64,000 nt of DNA from CAYVBE01 sp964572825 (GCA_964572825.1 CAZNGS010000001.1:1-64000); one strand, 5' to 3'; counted from the stretch's first letter, positions 48,952 through 57,803 are shown. Notes: a model not told the origin generated them from the letters alone. Program-made: numbers and translations.

Positions 48952-51441
48952 ATGTACGATAAGTGGACAGACAAGACGAAAAAGGTCATCAACTATGCCC
49001 GGCAGGAGGCCCAGCGCATGGGCCACCCCTACATCGGCACAGAGCACCTGCTGCTCGGCCTGCTGCGTGAGGGTACGGGGGTAGCCGCCACTGCCCTGCA
49101 GCGGCTGGGAGTGGACACTAACCGGGCCAGAATCGAGGTCGAGAAGCTCGTCCAGCGCGGAGGCGAGGCGCTGACGGCCGGCAAGCAGTTCGCCTTCACC
49201 CAGAGGGCGCAGAAAATCATCTTCGAGCATGCCTTCAAAGAAGCCAAGCGGCAGGAGCAGAACTACGTGCGCACCGAACACCTGCTGCTGGGCCTGCTGG
49301 AAGAGGAGGACTGCGTGGCCGCACAGGTTCTCAACAACCTCGGCGTAGACATAGAGGATGTGCATGAGTCCCTGGCCGAACTGCAGGGACCGATGCCCGG
49401 CGATGACGAACAAGAGTCCGATGCCCGCGCCAGCTCCCGCGAGAAGAGCAAGACCCCCGCCCTGGACTCCTTCGGACGCGACCTGACCAGGCAGGCGGAA
49501 GAGGGCGAGCTGGACCCCGTGATCGGGCGCGAGAACGAGATCGAACGCGTCATACAGGTGCTGTGCCGGCGCAAAAAGAACAACCCCGTCCTGCTGGGCG
49601 AGGCCGGCGTGGGCAAGACCGCCATCGTCGAAGGCCTGGCGCAGGACATCGTCAACGGCAACGTCCCCCGGCTGCTGCGGGACCGCAGGATAGTGGTGGT
49701 GGACCTGGCCCTCATGGTGGCGGGCACCAAGTACCGGGGGCAGTTCGAGGAGCGCATCAAGGCCGTGATGCAGGAGGTGCGCAAGGCCGAGAACGTGGTG
49801 CTGTTCATCGATGAACTCCACACCCTGGTGGGGGCCGGCGGCGCCGAGGGCGCCATCGACGCCTCCAACGTCCTGAAGCCCGCCCTCGCCCGCGGCGAAG
49901 TCCAGTGCATCGGCGCCACCACCCCCGACGAATACAGGAAGCACATCGAGAAAGACGGCGCCCTGGAACGCCGCTTCCAGACCATCATGGTCTCCCCTCC
50001 CACCCGCGAGGAGACCATCGAAATCCTCAAGGGCCTGCGCGACCGATATGAAGAGCATCACCGCGTGCGCATCGAGGACGCCGCCATCCCCATCGCCACG
50101 GACCTGGCCACCCGCTACATCACCGGCCGATTCCTGCCCGACAAGGCCCTGGACGTCATCGACGAGGCATGTTCGCACACGCGGCTGCGCAGCATGTCCA
50201 CCTCCCCCGAATACCAGGAGCTGCAGCGCGAACTGACCCGCCTTCAGTTGCAGAAAGAGCAGGCCGTCATGGACCAGGACTTCGAGGAGGCCGCTCAACT
50301 GCGGGATCAGATCGAGCAGTTGCAGGAGCGCAAGGAGACCTACGAGGCCCGCGAATCCGAGGGCGAAGAGGAAGTCGTCGGCGTGGTGGACGAGGACGTC
50401 ATCCGCGAGATCGTCTCCCGCATGACGGGCGTGCCCCTGCGCAGGCTGCAGGTGGAGGAAGCCAATCGCCTGCTCAGAATGGAAGAGGAAATCCACGAGA
50501 CGCTCGTGAGCCAGGACGAGGCCGTCAACGCCGTCAGCCGCGCCATCCGGCGCTCCCGCTCCGGCATGAAGGACCCCCGCAGACCCGTCGCCAGCTTCCT
50601 GTTCATCGGTCCCACCGGAGTGGGCAAGACGCTGCTGGCCCGCTGCCTGGCCAAGTTCCTGTTCGGGGACGAAGAGGCACTCGTCCAGATCGACATGTCC
50701 GAGTACATGGAAAAACACAACGTCTCACGGCTCGTCGGCGCGCCTCCCGGCTACGTGGGCTACGAAGAAGGCGGCCAGTTGACCGAACGGATCCGCCGCC
50801 GCCCCTACTCGGTCATCCTGCTGGATGAGATCGAGAAGGCCCACGCCGAGGTCTTCAACATGCTGCTGCAGATCATGGAAGAAGGCCGCCTGACCGACAG
50901 CTTCGGTCGGCGGGTGGACTTCCGCAACGCCGTGCTCATCATGACCTCCAACATCGGCGCCGAAGTCATCCGCGACAGCGCCGGCCTGGGCTTCCGCAAG
51001 CGCGGCCAAGAACACGACTATGAAACCATGAAGAAGCAGCTCGGCGACGAGGTTGAGAAACACTTCCGCCCCGAGTTCCTCAACCGCCTGGACGACGTCA
51101 TCGTGTTCCGCTCCCTCACGCGCGAAGACCTGCGCGAGATCGTGGACCTGGAGCTGAACAAGGTGCGCCAGCGCGTCCGTGAGAAGGACCTCGGGCTGGT
51201 CGTCAAGTCCGAGGCCCTGGACCTGCTGATCGAGGAGGGGTACAACCCCGAGTTCGGCGCCCGACCGCTGCGCCGCGCCATCGAGCGCATGATCGAAGAC
51301 CCCCTCAGCGAGAAGCTCCTCGCCGGTGAGTTCACCTCCGGCAACATCATCGTGGACGTGGAAGGTGATCGGCTGACCTTCCACGGCAGCGAGGAAAGAC
51401 CCGAAGTGCAGCGGAAGGAACCCACCCCGGCCAATTCGTAG
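48952..51441 (+). CDS. clpC: ATP-dependent Clp protease ATPase ClpC
   Basis: An 829-residue Hsp100 unfoldase. It has two N-terminal Clp repeats (IGTEHLLLGLLREGTG and VRTEHLLLGLLEEEDC; this domain binds phosphoarginine in Bacillus), an AAA-1 module with Walker A GEAGVGKTAIVEGLA, the UVR middle helices (QLQKEQAVMDQDFEEAAQLR) and an AAA-2 module with Walker A GPTGVGKTLLA. The ribosome site is weak (AGAG). The McsA-McsB-ClpC set is thus complete except for ClpP, encoded elsewhere. Confidence 0.96.
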   Translation: MYDKWTDKTKKVINYARQEAQRMGHPYIGTEHLLLGLLREGTGVAATALQRLGVDTNRARIEVEKLVQRGGEALTAGKQFAFTQRAQKIIFEHAFKEAKRQEQNYVRTEHLLLGLLEEEDCVAAQVLNNLGVDIEDVHESLAELQGPMPGDDEQESDARASSREKSKTPALDSFGRDLTRQAEEGELDPVIGRENEIERVIQVLCRRKKNNPVLLGEAGVGKTAIVEGLAQDIVNGNVPRLLRDRRIVVVDLALMVAGTKYRGQFEERIKAVMQEVRKAENVVLFIDELHTLVGAGGAEGAIDASNVLKPALARGEVQCIGATTPDEYRKHIEKDGALERRFQTIMVSPPTREETIEILKGLRDRYEEHHRVRIEDAAIPIATDLATRYITGRFLPDKALDVIDEACSHTRLRSMSTSPEYQELQRELTRLQLQKEQAVMDQDFEEAAQLRDQIEQLQERKETYEARESEGEEEVVGVVDEDVIREIVSRMTGVPLRRLQVEEANRLLRMEEEIHETLVSQDEAVNAVSRAIRRSRSGMKDPRRPVASFLFIGPTGVGKTLLARCLAKFLFGDEEALVQIDMSEYMEKHNVSRLVGAPPGYVGYEEGGQLTERIRRRPYSVILLDEIEKAHAEVFNMLLQIMEEGRLTDSFGRRVDFRNAVLIMTSNIGAEVIRDSAGLGFRKRGQEHDYETMKKQLGDEVEKHFRPEFLNRLDDVIVFRSLTREDLREIVDLELNKVRQRVREKDLGLVVKSEALDLLIEEGYNPEFGARPLRRAIERMIEDPLSEKLLAGEFTSGNIIVDVEGDRLTFHGSEERPEVQRKEPTPANS

Positions 51442-51474
51442 CGGCATCCGCCGCCCCTCACCCTCCCGCCATCG

Positions 51475-51924
51475 TCACAGGCGGATCAGCTCGAGCGGGA
51501 AACCGCGCAGGCCGCGCAGCAGTTCCCGCGGGTCCTCCCGGAAGTAATGCAGGTGGCCCCCGCAGCGGCAGTCCGAGGAGCCGAAGTCCTTCACCGTCTC
51601 CGCCGCCACCCTCGCCGCGGCGCGGCTCAGCGAGCACTCGTCCGCGTTGTTCCCCCGCCACACGAGCGCGTAGAGTGGCTCCGCCACCTGGCGCAGGTAG
51701 TCCACGTGCCAGTGGCGGCGCTTCCCCCCGGCCGTCAGGTGGTGCCTCAGCCGCGAACGCAGCCCCTGCCGCGCGCTGCCGGCGTAGGCGTAGTAACCCG
51801 CCCGCAGGACCAGCTCTCCCAGCGCGCCGACCACCAGGTGAGTCACGCCGTCCAGATGGAAAACCAGCAAATAGACGCCTCCCACTTCGGGAAGCTCGGC
51901 CAGCTCATCGTCCGTAGCGTGCAT
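51475..51924 (-). CDS. DUF123 / GIY-YIG-like nuclease family protein
   Basis: A 149-residue protein matching DUF123, a circularly related GIY-YIG-like group often annotated as a nuclease: GVYLLVF, VLRAGYYAYAGSARQGLRSR, KRRHWHVDYL, ADECSL and the Cys/His end FGSSDCRCGGHLHYF. The function is unproven; some copies are fused to endonuclease III or UvrC. The gene overlaps the SNase gene by 20 bases in the same direction. Confidence 0.8.
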   Translation of the reverse strand: MHATDDELAELPEVGGVYLLVFHLDGVTHLVVGALGELVLRAGYYAYAGSARQGLRSRLRHHLTAGGKRRHWHVDYLRQVAEPLYALVWRGNNADECSLSRAAARVAAETVKDFGSSDCRCGGHLHYFREDPRELLRGLRGFPLELIRL

Positions 51925-52528
51925 CCTTCCAGAACCCCTCGTGTTCTTCGCGTGCCTGTGTCTCGGCCGCCAGGTAGTCTGCCCGGCGCGGGTGGCTCGA
52001 AGCGCGATACGCCGCCGCCAGTCCCCGCCGGATCATCATCAGGTTGAAGTCCGCGTCCTCGCCCTCCCCTTCCACGGGAAGTTCCACGTAAGCCAGCGTG
52101 CGGCCGTAGTCGTCCCTCAGTTCCGGGCCGCGTCGCAGCAGTACATCCCGATCTTCCAGCCGCTCCCGTGCGAAAGCCGTCGCCCTCTCCGCCCAGCGAC
52201 GCACCTGCTCGGCACTCATCCCGTAGCGGCGGGCCTGCCGCGCCGTCTTCTCCTCCTTGTATCCGTCCATCGCGTCGATGCCGATCAGCCGCACCTTGCC
52301 CACCCCGGCCACCTCGATGGTGTCCCCGTCGTAGACGCGCAGCACGCGGTGCGTCGCGGCCCTGCTCGCCTCCAAGGTGTCCGCACCGTAGAGCGGCTCA
52401 GTGCGCCTGCCCGCCGACCGGTCATACTGGCAGGTCGTGCCCCACCAGGTCAGCACTCCCGCCACCAGGGCCAGGCCCGTCGCCCACGCCAGCGTCGTCA
52501 GCAGCTCTCTGAGGCGCGCCCGTTTCAT
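51905..52528 (-). CDS. membrane-anchored staphylococcal-nuclease-like protein
   Basis: A 207-residue protein with an N-terminal hydrophobic helix (TLAWATGLALVAGVLTWWG) and an SNase/TNase domain: VLRVYDGDTIEVAGVGKVRLIGIDAMD, later ERLEDRDVLLR and DDYGRTLAYVEL. The Asp and Arg catalytic positions appear to be kept. It is probably a periplasmic or surface-attached nuclease. The ATG overlaps the fumarase stop by four bases (ATGA). Confidence 0.85.
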   Translation of the reverse strand: MKRARLRELLTTLAWATGLALVAGVLTWWGTTCQYDRSAGRRTEPLYGADTLEASRAATHRVLRVYDGDTIEVAGVGKVRLIGIDAMDGYKEEKTARQARRYGMSAEQVRRWAERATAFARERLEDRDVLLRRGPELRDDYGRTLAYVELPVEGEGEDADFNLMMIRRGLAAAYRASSHPRRADYLAAETQAREEHEGFWKDARYGR

Positions 52529-53397
52529 GGGCCGCGCGGCTTCCCCTCGAGGACGACCCGTCCGTGCCGGTGGGAGTGGCACTCCAGGTTCACCGCCAGC
52601 GGCAGGCTGGCGATGTGGCACGGCTCGCTCTGCGCCAGCACCGCCAGGGCCGTGGTGCGCCCGCCGAACCCCTGCGGCCCGATCCCCAGCGCATTCACCC
52701 GCTCCAGCAGTTCCTGTTCCAGCGCGTCCAGCGCAGGATCCGGGTTCGGCTCCCGCAGGTCGCGCAGCAGCGCCCGCTTGGCCAGCAGGGGCACCCTCTC
52801 GAAGTCACCCCCCAGCCCCACGCCCACCACCAGCGGCGGACAGGCGTTCGCGCCGGACTGTCGCACCGTCTCCACCACCGCGCCCGCCACCCCCTCGCGT
52901 CCGTCGGCGGGCTTCAGCATATAGACCCGGCTCATGTTCTCCGCCCCGCCGCCCTTGGCCAGCAGGTGTATCTCCAGCCTGCCCCCCCTCACCTGCTCCA
53001 GGTGCAGCACCGCCGGCGTGTTGTCCCCCGTGTTGTCCCGGTCCAGCGGATCGGCCACCGTCGATGCCCGCAGCGGCTGCTCCGCCACCGCCCGCCGCAC
53101 CCCCTCGTCCACGGCCTCACGCAGCGTGCCGCCCTCGATCAGCACCCCGGCCCCCATCCGCACGAACGCCACCGCCAGCCCCGTGTCCTGGCACAGCGGC
53201 ACCCCCTCGCTCCGGCTAATCCGCTCGTTCTCCAGCAGTTTCCCCAGGATGTCCCGCCCGATCTGGGACTCCTCCGCCTCCGCGGCAGCCCGCAGCGCCT
53301 CGACCACGTCCTCGCGCAGATGCGTGTTGATCTCCCGGTAGAGCCGGCATACCGCGTCCGCGATCTCCGAAGGCCGGATCAGCGATACCTCGGGCAT
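52525..53397 (-). CDS. class I fumarate hydratase / tartrate dehydratase alpha subunit
   Basis: A 290-residue iron-sulfur hydro-lyase alpha chain with cluster-ligand cysteines expected in GVPLCQDTG, SGANACPPLVVG and SEPCHIASLP. Two-subunit class I fumarases also need a beta subunit, which is usually the adjacent gene; none is present here, so it must be elsewhere. The ATG at 53397 follows GGGAGGAAGG, so the long 5' extension of this frame is rejected. Confidence 0.88.
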   Translation of the reverse strand: MPEVSLIRPSEIADAVCRLYREINTHLREDVVEALRAAAEAEESQIGRDILGKLLENERISRSEGVPLCQDTGLAVAFVRMGAGVLIEGGTLREAVDEGVRRAVAEQPLRASTVADPLDRDNTGDNTPAVLHLEQVRGGRLEIHLLAKGGGAENMSRVYMLKPADGREGVAGAVVETVRQSGANACPPLVVGVGLGGDFERVPLLAKRALLRDLREPNPDPALDALEQELLERVNALGIGPQGFGGRTTALAVLAQSEPCHIASLPLAVNLECHSHRHGRVVLEGKPRGP

Positions 53398-53496
53398 GCC
53401 TTCCTCCCGGAAAGTGTCACGCGCGGAGCCGTCTTTCGACTCTAAGCCAAAGTCCCCGATCGTGCAAGCGGGACGCCGTCCACCGGGCCGTCGCCG

Positions 53497-53598
53497 GTGT
53501 GGCGCAGCCCTTGCCGGTGTGGCGCAGGCGCCCCCGCCTGCGGTCGTTTCGTCGCCGGTGTGGCGCAGGCGCCCCCGCCTGCGGTCATTCCGTCGCCG
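53497..53598. repeat. two 41-base direct repeats carrying a GC-rich hairpin
   Basis: In the 53398-53734 gap, units start at 53517 and 53558 with the same wording GTGTGGCGCAGGCG-CCCC-CGCCTGCGGTC, forming a stem CGCAGGCG/CGCCTGCG. A shortened copy without the hairpin begins at 53497. A related unit lies at 56343-56383. With only two copies and no unique spacers this is not a CRISPR. Confidence 0.75.
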
Positions 53599-53677
53599 TT
53601 GCCCTACCCACCCCCTCCGACGTCCAGCCTGCAAGCCTTCCGCTCCCCCTTTCCCGGATGCACGCCCGACCAACTCA

Positions 53678-53686
53678 TGGTATATT
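53678..53686 (+). promoter_or_regulatory. possible extended -10 promoter
   Basis: TGG immediately before TATATT (53681-53686) fits an extended -10 element about 50 bases before the dUTPase/Dcd-like gene. No convincing -35 is seen. Confidence 0.35.
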
Positions 53687-53734
53687 ACCCCCGCGCGCAG
53701 CAGTGCAGCCTGCTCTCGTTTGGGGGAACACACC

Positions 53735-54166
53735 ATGGAACCCGAAGAACTGTTCGACCAGTGGCTGGAAGGCACCGTCTACAAGGACCGGCAGGTCGAC
53801 CCGCGCGGCGTCCACCTAACGGTGGGCAAGGTGCTGCGGATGCATTCGCGGGGCCACGTGGATTTCGGCGGCGACGAGATGCGGTCCGCCAAGGTCCACC
53901 CGTTGGAGACCACTGAGCACACGCCGGGCGACCAGTACGCCTGGTGGCGCCTGGAGGAAGGAACCTACCTGATCCTCTTCAACGAACGCCTCAAGGACGG
54001 CGCCCCGCCGGTGCTCCTGGTGCCGAACGTGCGCCTGGTGACCTGCGGCTGCAGCCTGGACGCAACCTTGCCCGAGCCCGGCGAGATCAGCACGGTCCTG
54101 CAGGTTCCCAAGAACGGCGTCAACATCAAGGAAAACGCCCGCATCGCCCTGCTGCGGCCCCTTTGA
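53735..54166 (+). CDS. dUTPase/dCTP deaminase-like protein
   Basis: A 143-residue beta-rich protein resembling the dUTPase/dCTP deaminase fold (GTVYKDRQVDPRGVHLTVGKV, GDQYAWWRLEEGTYLILFNERL, and a C-terminal GCSLDATLP/GVNIKENARIALLRPL). The classical catalytic signatures are not clear, so it may be a non-catalytic relative. The start has TGGGGGAA eight bases upstream. The kdsB gene follows after 42 bases. Confidence 0.5.
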   Translation: MEPEELFDQWLEGTVYKDRQVDPRGVHLTVGKVLRMHSRGHVDFGGDEMRSAKVHPLETTEHTPGDQYAWWRLEEGTYLILFNERLKDGAPPVLLVPNVRLVTCGCSLDATLPEPGEISTVLQVPKNGVNIKENARIALLRPL

Positions 54167-54208
54167 GACTTTTCTGGACCGGCCCCGGCCGGCGGAGGTC
54201 CTGCATCC

Positions 54209-54967
54209 GTGAGAGCCGCCGTCGTCATCCCCGCCCGCTACGCCTCCACCCGCCTGCCGGGCAAGCCCATCCTCGAGGTCGCCCACCAGGTCACCGGCCG
54301 GTACATCATCCAGCACATCTACGAGCGCGCCGGCCGCGCCCCCTCCGTTGACCGCGTCATCGTGGCCACCGACGACCGGCGCATCGCCGACGTCGTGGCC
54401 GGCTTCGGCGGCGAGGCCCGCATGACCGACCCCGCCCACCGCAGCGGCACCGACCGCATCGCCGAGGTCGCCGCCGACCTGGACCATCCCGTCGTGGTCA
54501 ACATCCAGGGCGACGAACCCGAGATCGAGCCCGAACAGGTCGAGCAGGTCATCGGCCTGCTGGCTGACGACCCGCAGGCCGACATGGGCACCCTGGCCTG
54601 CCCCATCCACTCCGAGGCCGAGTGGCGGGCCCCCAACGTGGTCAAGGTGGTGGCCGGCGCCCGCGGCCACGCCCTGTATTTCAGCCGCTCCCCGGTGCCG
54701 TTCTACCGCGACGCCGCCGGCCTGCCCGCCGACCCGCCCGTGCGGCCGCTCCACCACCTGGGCATCTACAGCTACCGGCGGGAATTCTTGCTGAAGTTCA
54801 CCGACCTGCCGCCCGCGCCGCTGGAGGAGGCGGAGAAGCTGGAGCAGCTCCGCGCCCTGGCCGCCGGCCATCGCATCCGCGTCGGCGTCACCCCCCAGGC
54901 CGGCATCGGCATCGACACCCCGGAGGACCTCAAGAGATGGCTCGACCAATACCGCGAGAAGACCTGA
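54209..54967 (+). CDS. kdsB: 3-deoxy-manno-octulosonate cytidylyltransferase
   Basis: A 252-residue CMP-Kdo synthetase, which activates Kdo for the inner core of lipopolysaccharide. It has the N-terminal nucleotidyltransferase motif PARYASTRLPGKPI, DRVIVATDDRRI, HRSGTDRIAEVA, VNIQGDEP and the C-terminal HLGIYSYRREFL with EKLEQLRAL. GTG start. Its presence suggests a lipopolysaccharide-type outer membrane in this organism, unusual next to a Firmicutes-like McsAB-ClpC operon. Confidence 0.94.
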   Translation: MRAAVVIPARYASTRLPGKPILEVAHQVTGRYIIQHIYERAGRAPSVDRVIVATDDRRIADVVAGFGGEARMTDPAHRSGTDRIAEVAADLDHPVVVNIQGDEPEIEPEQVEQVIGLLADDPQADMGTLACPIHSEAEWRAPNVVKVVAGARGHALYFSRSPVPFYRDAAGLPADPPVRPLHHLGIYSYRREFLLKFTDLPPAPLEEAEKLEQLRALAAGHRIRVGVTPQAGIGIDTPEDLKRWLDQYREKT

Positions 54968-55008
54968 TCGCGTCGAAAGCCTTCCGCTCCTCCTCCGCAG
55001 CGGGCTTT

Positions 55009-55056
55009 GGAGTGCGGCGCCCTGGCGCCGCTTTGCCGTTGCGAGGCTTGCCTCGC
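55009..55056. repeat. two palindromic elements, one inverted copy of the 21051 element
   Basis: 55009-55034 is the reverse complement of the 26-base element at 21051-21076 (stem GCGGCGCC), with the same flanks GGAGT and CTTT. Next to it 55041-55056 is GCGAGGC-TT-GCCTCGC, of the same type as 20915-20932. Both lie between kdsB and the M24-like gene. Confidence 0.75.
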
Positions 55057-55115
55057 CGCCTTTTCTTCCCCGAACGACCCAGAAACCCCACCCCCAACAC
55101 TGCTGAGGAGGGCAC

Positions 55116-56225
55116 ATGAAACAATCCGAGGAGTTCGCCGTCAAGCTGGACCGCGTCCAGACCTTCCTCGACGCCCACGAGCTGGGCGGCGTCGTGCTGT
55201 CGCGGGGCGACAACTTCGCCTGGCTGGGCTGCGGGGCCGACAACCTGGTCAACAACGCCGCCGAGAGCGGCGTGGCCTCCCTGGCCGTCCGACCCGACGT
55301 GGTCACGCTGGTCACCAACAACATCGAAGCCGAGCGGCTGCTCACCGAGGAGCTGACCGACCTGGACATCGGCAACGTGGAGGAATTTCCCTGGCACGAG
55401 CCGGGCCGCCGCGAGGAGATCGTCCGACGCCTGGGCACCGGCGCGCGGTTCGTCGCGGACGACGGATGCGCCGGCCTGCCTCCCCTGCCGGAGGGGTTCC
55501 AACGGCTGCGCTACATGCTCACCGGCGCCGAGGTTGAGCGCTACCGGGACCTGGGTGGGGACGCCACGGCCGCCATGGAGTCGGCCGCCCGCGCCGTCGA
55601 GCGGGGCATGACCGAGCGCGACGCGGCGGCGCTCATCTCCGCCGAACTGCGCTCCCGCGGCATCACGCCCATCGTCCTGCTGGTGGCCGCCGACCGGCGC
55701 ATCCGGCAGTGGCGCCATCCGCTGGTCAAGGATGAGTCCATCGAGCGCTGCGTGATGCTGGTCTTCTGCGGCCGTCGGCAGGGGCTGGTGGCCGCCATGA
55801 CGCGCCTGGTGCACTTCGGCGAGCCCGAGGAGGACCTGAAGGCGCGCCACCGGGCCGTCTGCGCCGTGGACGCCGCCGCCATCCTGGGCACCCGGCCGGG
55901 CCGGAAGGTGGCGGACATCTTCGCCGACATCCAGGCGGCGTATGCGGAGAACGGTTTTGCCGACGAATGGGAGCTGCACCACCAGGGCGGCGCCATCGGC
56001 TACCTGGGGAGAGAATTCATCGCCGACCCGAAGTGCAAGGAAACCGTCAGGGCGAACCAGGCCTACGCGTGGAACCCGAGCATCCGCGGGACGAAATGCG
56101 AGGACACCATCCTGGTGGGAGAAGAAGGCGTGGCGCTATTGACCGCCCCCAGCGACGACTGGCCGGTGATCGAAGCCCAGGCCGAAGGCCAGACCATACA
56201 ACGCCCCGATATCTTGGTGAAATGA
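55116..56225 (+). CDS. M24 (creatinase/Xaa-Pro peptidase)-like protein without obvious metal ligands
   Basis: A 369-residue protein with the two-domain creatinase fold: an N-terminal domain (GGVVLSRGDNFAWLGCG) and a pita-bread domain (LTGAEVERYRDLG..., WELHHQGGAIGYLGREF and KCEDTILVGEEGVALLT). In active M24 peptidases two Asp ligands occur in a strand where this protein reads VMLVFCGRRQGLVAAMTRLVHFG, so the first two metal ligands appear absent, and the first Glu position reads WNPSIRG. It may be a cofactor-free creatinase-like hydrolase or a pseudo-enzyme. GAGGAGG precedes the ATG. Confidence 0.75.
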   Translation: MKQSEEFAVKLDRVQTFLDAHELGGVVLSRGDNFAWLGCGADNLVNNAAESGVASLAVRPDVVTLVTNNIEAERLLTEELTDLDIGNVEEFPWHEPGRREEIVRRLGTGARFVADDGCAGLPPLPEGFQRLRYMLTGAEVERYRDLGGDATAAMESAARAVERGMTERDAAALISAELRSRGITPIVLLVAADRRIRQWRHPLVKDESIERCVMLVFCGRRQGLVAAMTRLVHFGEPEEDLKARHRAVCAVDAAAILGTRPGRKVADIFADIQAAYAENGFADEWELHHQGGAIGYLGREFIADPKCKETVRANQAYAWNPSIRGTKCEDTILVGEEGVALLTAPSDDWPVIEAQAEGQTIQRPDILVK

Positions 56226-56618
56226 GGCTCCAGGCTGGACGGCCGCACCGAGCGGAACTCAGGCCTGCCGAATGCGCATCTCGGAATTCGGATTGCGGAG
56301 CAACGAAGTCCGCGCACCTGGACCGCTCGGAAGCCAAAACCCCTGTGGCGCAGGCGCCTCGCCTGCGGTCGTTACGTCGGCGGTCCTTGCCGTTACCTCA
56401 TCCTTCAGCCTTGCCGTCAATTCTTCAGCCCTCGCACTTCCGGGACGAGTGCCAGCCTTTGCCTTTACTTCAGGCCCGGCCGGGCAGACTCCAGCCTTGC
56501 CGTCCGTCACGGTCCATCCGAAGACTGGCCTCCATATAGACCGAATCTAAACGCCAAACCTTAGCCCAAAGAATCACGAACGCTCGCTTGGCGGGGCAAC
56601 GCATCTGCCACGGGAGCC
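56226..56618. repeat. intergenic region with a palindromic repeat at the island border
   Basis: 56343-56383 carries another copy of the GTGGCGCAGGCG-CCT-CGCCTGCGGTCGTTACG unit seen at 53517. Downstream the word CCTTGCCGT(T/C) recurs three times before about 56520. The base composition then falls sharply toward the restriction gene. No gene is visible. Confidence 0.6.
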
Positions 56619-57479
56619 TCAGGAATCTCGCTCAGGCGCGTTATCGATGGAAAGCCATTCATTCACTATCCTGGGAAGCTCTTCGACAACTTCATATCCG
56701 AACAGCGCCTCATCAACATAGCCCATGTGCAACATGTCAACTACTCTACAGAGATATGACCGGCCGCATTCCCACCACGTATAGTGTGCGTCTAGCATCA
56801 GATAGTGCTTTACGTCTATCCCCTCGTGCTCGTGCAACTCCTGAAGTTCCATTCCGTCCAGCAGGGACTCATATATCCCGTCGGCGACACGGCTTCCGAA
56901 GGTAGTCGTGTAATAGTACTCCTTGATCTCCCAAACCGCCACGGGGTTCACAGGACCAGGAAACGCACCGTCAACCCACCTTGCCAGGGTCCTGACGGGT
57001 TTCCCCGCTCTTGTCACCGTGGTAAGTTGACGGGGTGCATAGCTGCACGGAGAGTCGCCTGCGTTAGCCTCGATGAGCATGTTGATGATCCCAGTGAAAT
57101 ATGCTGGTGCTTTCTTCTCTCCTTTCTGTTTGTTCATAGGGATCGGGCACTGCGGGCAGAGGCTTTTCCGAAGGTCTTCGAATACAGCCTTGGCTCGCTC
57201 AGCGTCCATCAACCGCGGTTCCACCTGGTTGTCGAGAACATCGGCACGATGCTGGAAATAAGCATGAAGGGAATCGCCAAACTCGGTGCAACGCCCCTCG
57301 GCATCGGTGACTTCACTGACATCGAGACCAAGTTCTTTCAGGCTGTCAACGATCTCAACCGGAGACGGAACCAGAATGCGGCCCTCCCCGCGGACGCTAT
57401 ATCCGACCTTCTCGCTGACAGTGCGCACATACGCCCAGAACTTCTTTGGCATGTTGAGGAAAACACAGTTAGGCTTCAT
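56619..57479 (-). CDS. type II restriction endonuclease
   Basis: A 286-residue protein next to a controller and a DNA methyltransferase. The segment NPVAVWEIKEYYYTTTFGSR carries an E-x-K like the catalytic core of PD-(D/E)XK nucleases. I do not recognise the sequence specificity. The start at 57479 follows GAGGAAGAG and overlaps the controller gene by 11 bases, the usual arrangement for C-R gene pairs. Cys pairs near residue 108 (CPQCP) and others may bind zinc. Confidence 0.75.
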   Translation of the reverse strand: MKPNCVFLNMPKKFWAYVRTVSEKVGYSVRGEGRILVPSPVEIVDSLKELGLDVSEVTDAEGRCTEFGDSLHAYFQHRADVLDNQVEPRLMDAERAKAVFEDLRKSLCPQCPIPMNKQKGEKKAPAYFTGIINMLIEANAGDSPCSYAPRQLTTVTRAGKPVRTLARWVDGAFPGPVNPVAVWEIKEYYYTTTFGSRVADGIYESLLDGMELQELHEHEGIDVKHYLMLDAHYTWWECGRSYLCRVVDMLHMGYVDEALFGYEVVEELPRIVNEWLSIDNAPERDS

Positions 57480-57717
57480 GCAACTCTTCCTCAAGTCTCT
57501 GCACAAAAGACGTCAACGACACATCGAGTACTCTACAAACGGCGCGAAGTTCCAGAACGTCAAGTCGCCGCTCTCCAGATTCATACTTGCTGACGAAAGA
57601 CTGAGCCTTGCCGAGCCGTTCGGCAACATCTGCTTGGCGCAGCCCTGCCTTGTTGCGCAAATCCCGCAGGAGCGCCTGGAGCGCCTTGTGGTCATCGCTG
57701 AAAATGTTCTTCATCAT
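57469..57717 (-). CDS. XRE-family controller (C) protein
   Basis: An 82-residue helix-turn-helix protein (RNKAGLRQADVAERLGKAQ, FVSKYESGERRLDV) of the size and type of restriction-modification controller proteins, which activate the restriction gene late and repress the methyltransferase promoter. ATGs at 57717 and 57714; no ribosome site is seen because the TATACT -10 element ends six bases before the ATG, which suggests a leaderless mRNA. Confidence 0.82.
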   Translation of the reverse strand: MMKNIFSDDHKALQALLRDLRNKAGLRQADVAERLGKAQSFVSKYESGERRLDVLELRAVCRVLDVSLTSFVQRLEEELHEA

Positions 57718-57723
57718 GACCAC

Positions 57724-57803
57724 AGTATATCGGGACTTGACAAGTATCCCAAAATCGAATATGCTGGGCTGGCATTCGGTTAGCGTACGCACGTGAAACG
57801 TGC
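57724..57803. promoter_or_regulatory. divergent overlapping promoters and operator of the R-M system
   Basis: Plus strand, for the methyltransferase: TTGACA (57737-57742), 17 bases, TATGCT (57760-57765). Minus strand, for controller and restriction genes: TTGGGA, 17 bases, TATACT (57724-57729). The palindrome ACTTG-A-CAAGT (57735-57745) overlaps the plus -35 box and sits next to the minus -10, where a controller operator would be expected. A second inverted repeat GCACGT-GAA-ACGTGC lies at 57789-57803 in the methyltransferase leader. Confidence 0.6.

Noticed and set aside
53497..53598. Possible CRISPR array
   Set aside because: Only two 41-base head-to-tail copies, no unique spacers, and the hairpin unit also occurs alone elsewhere.
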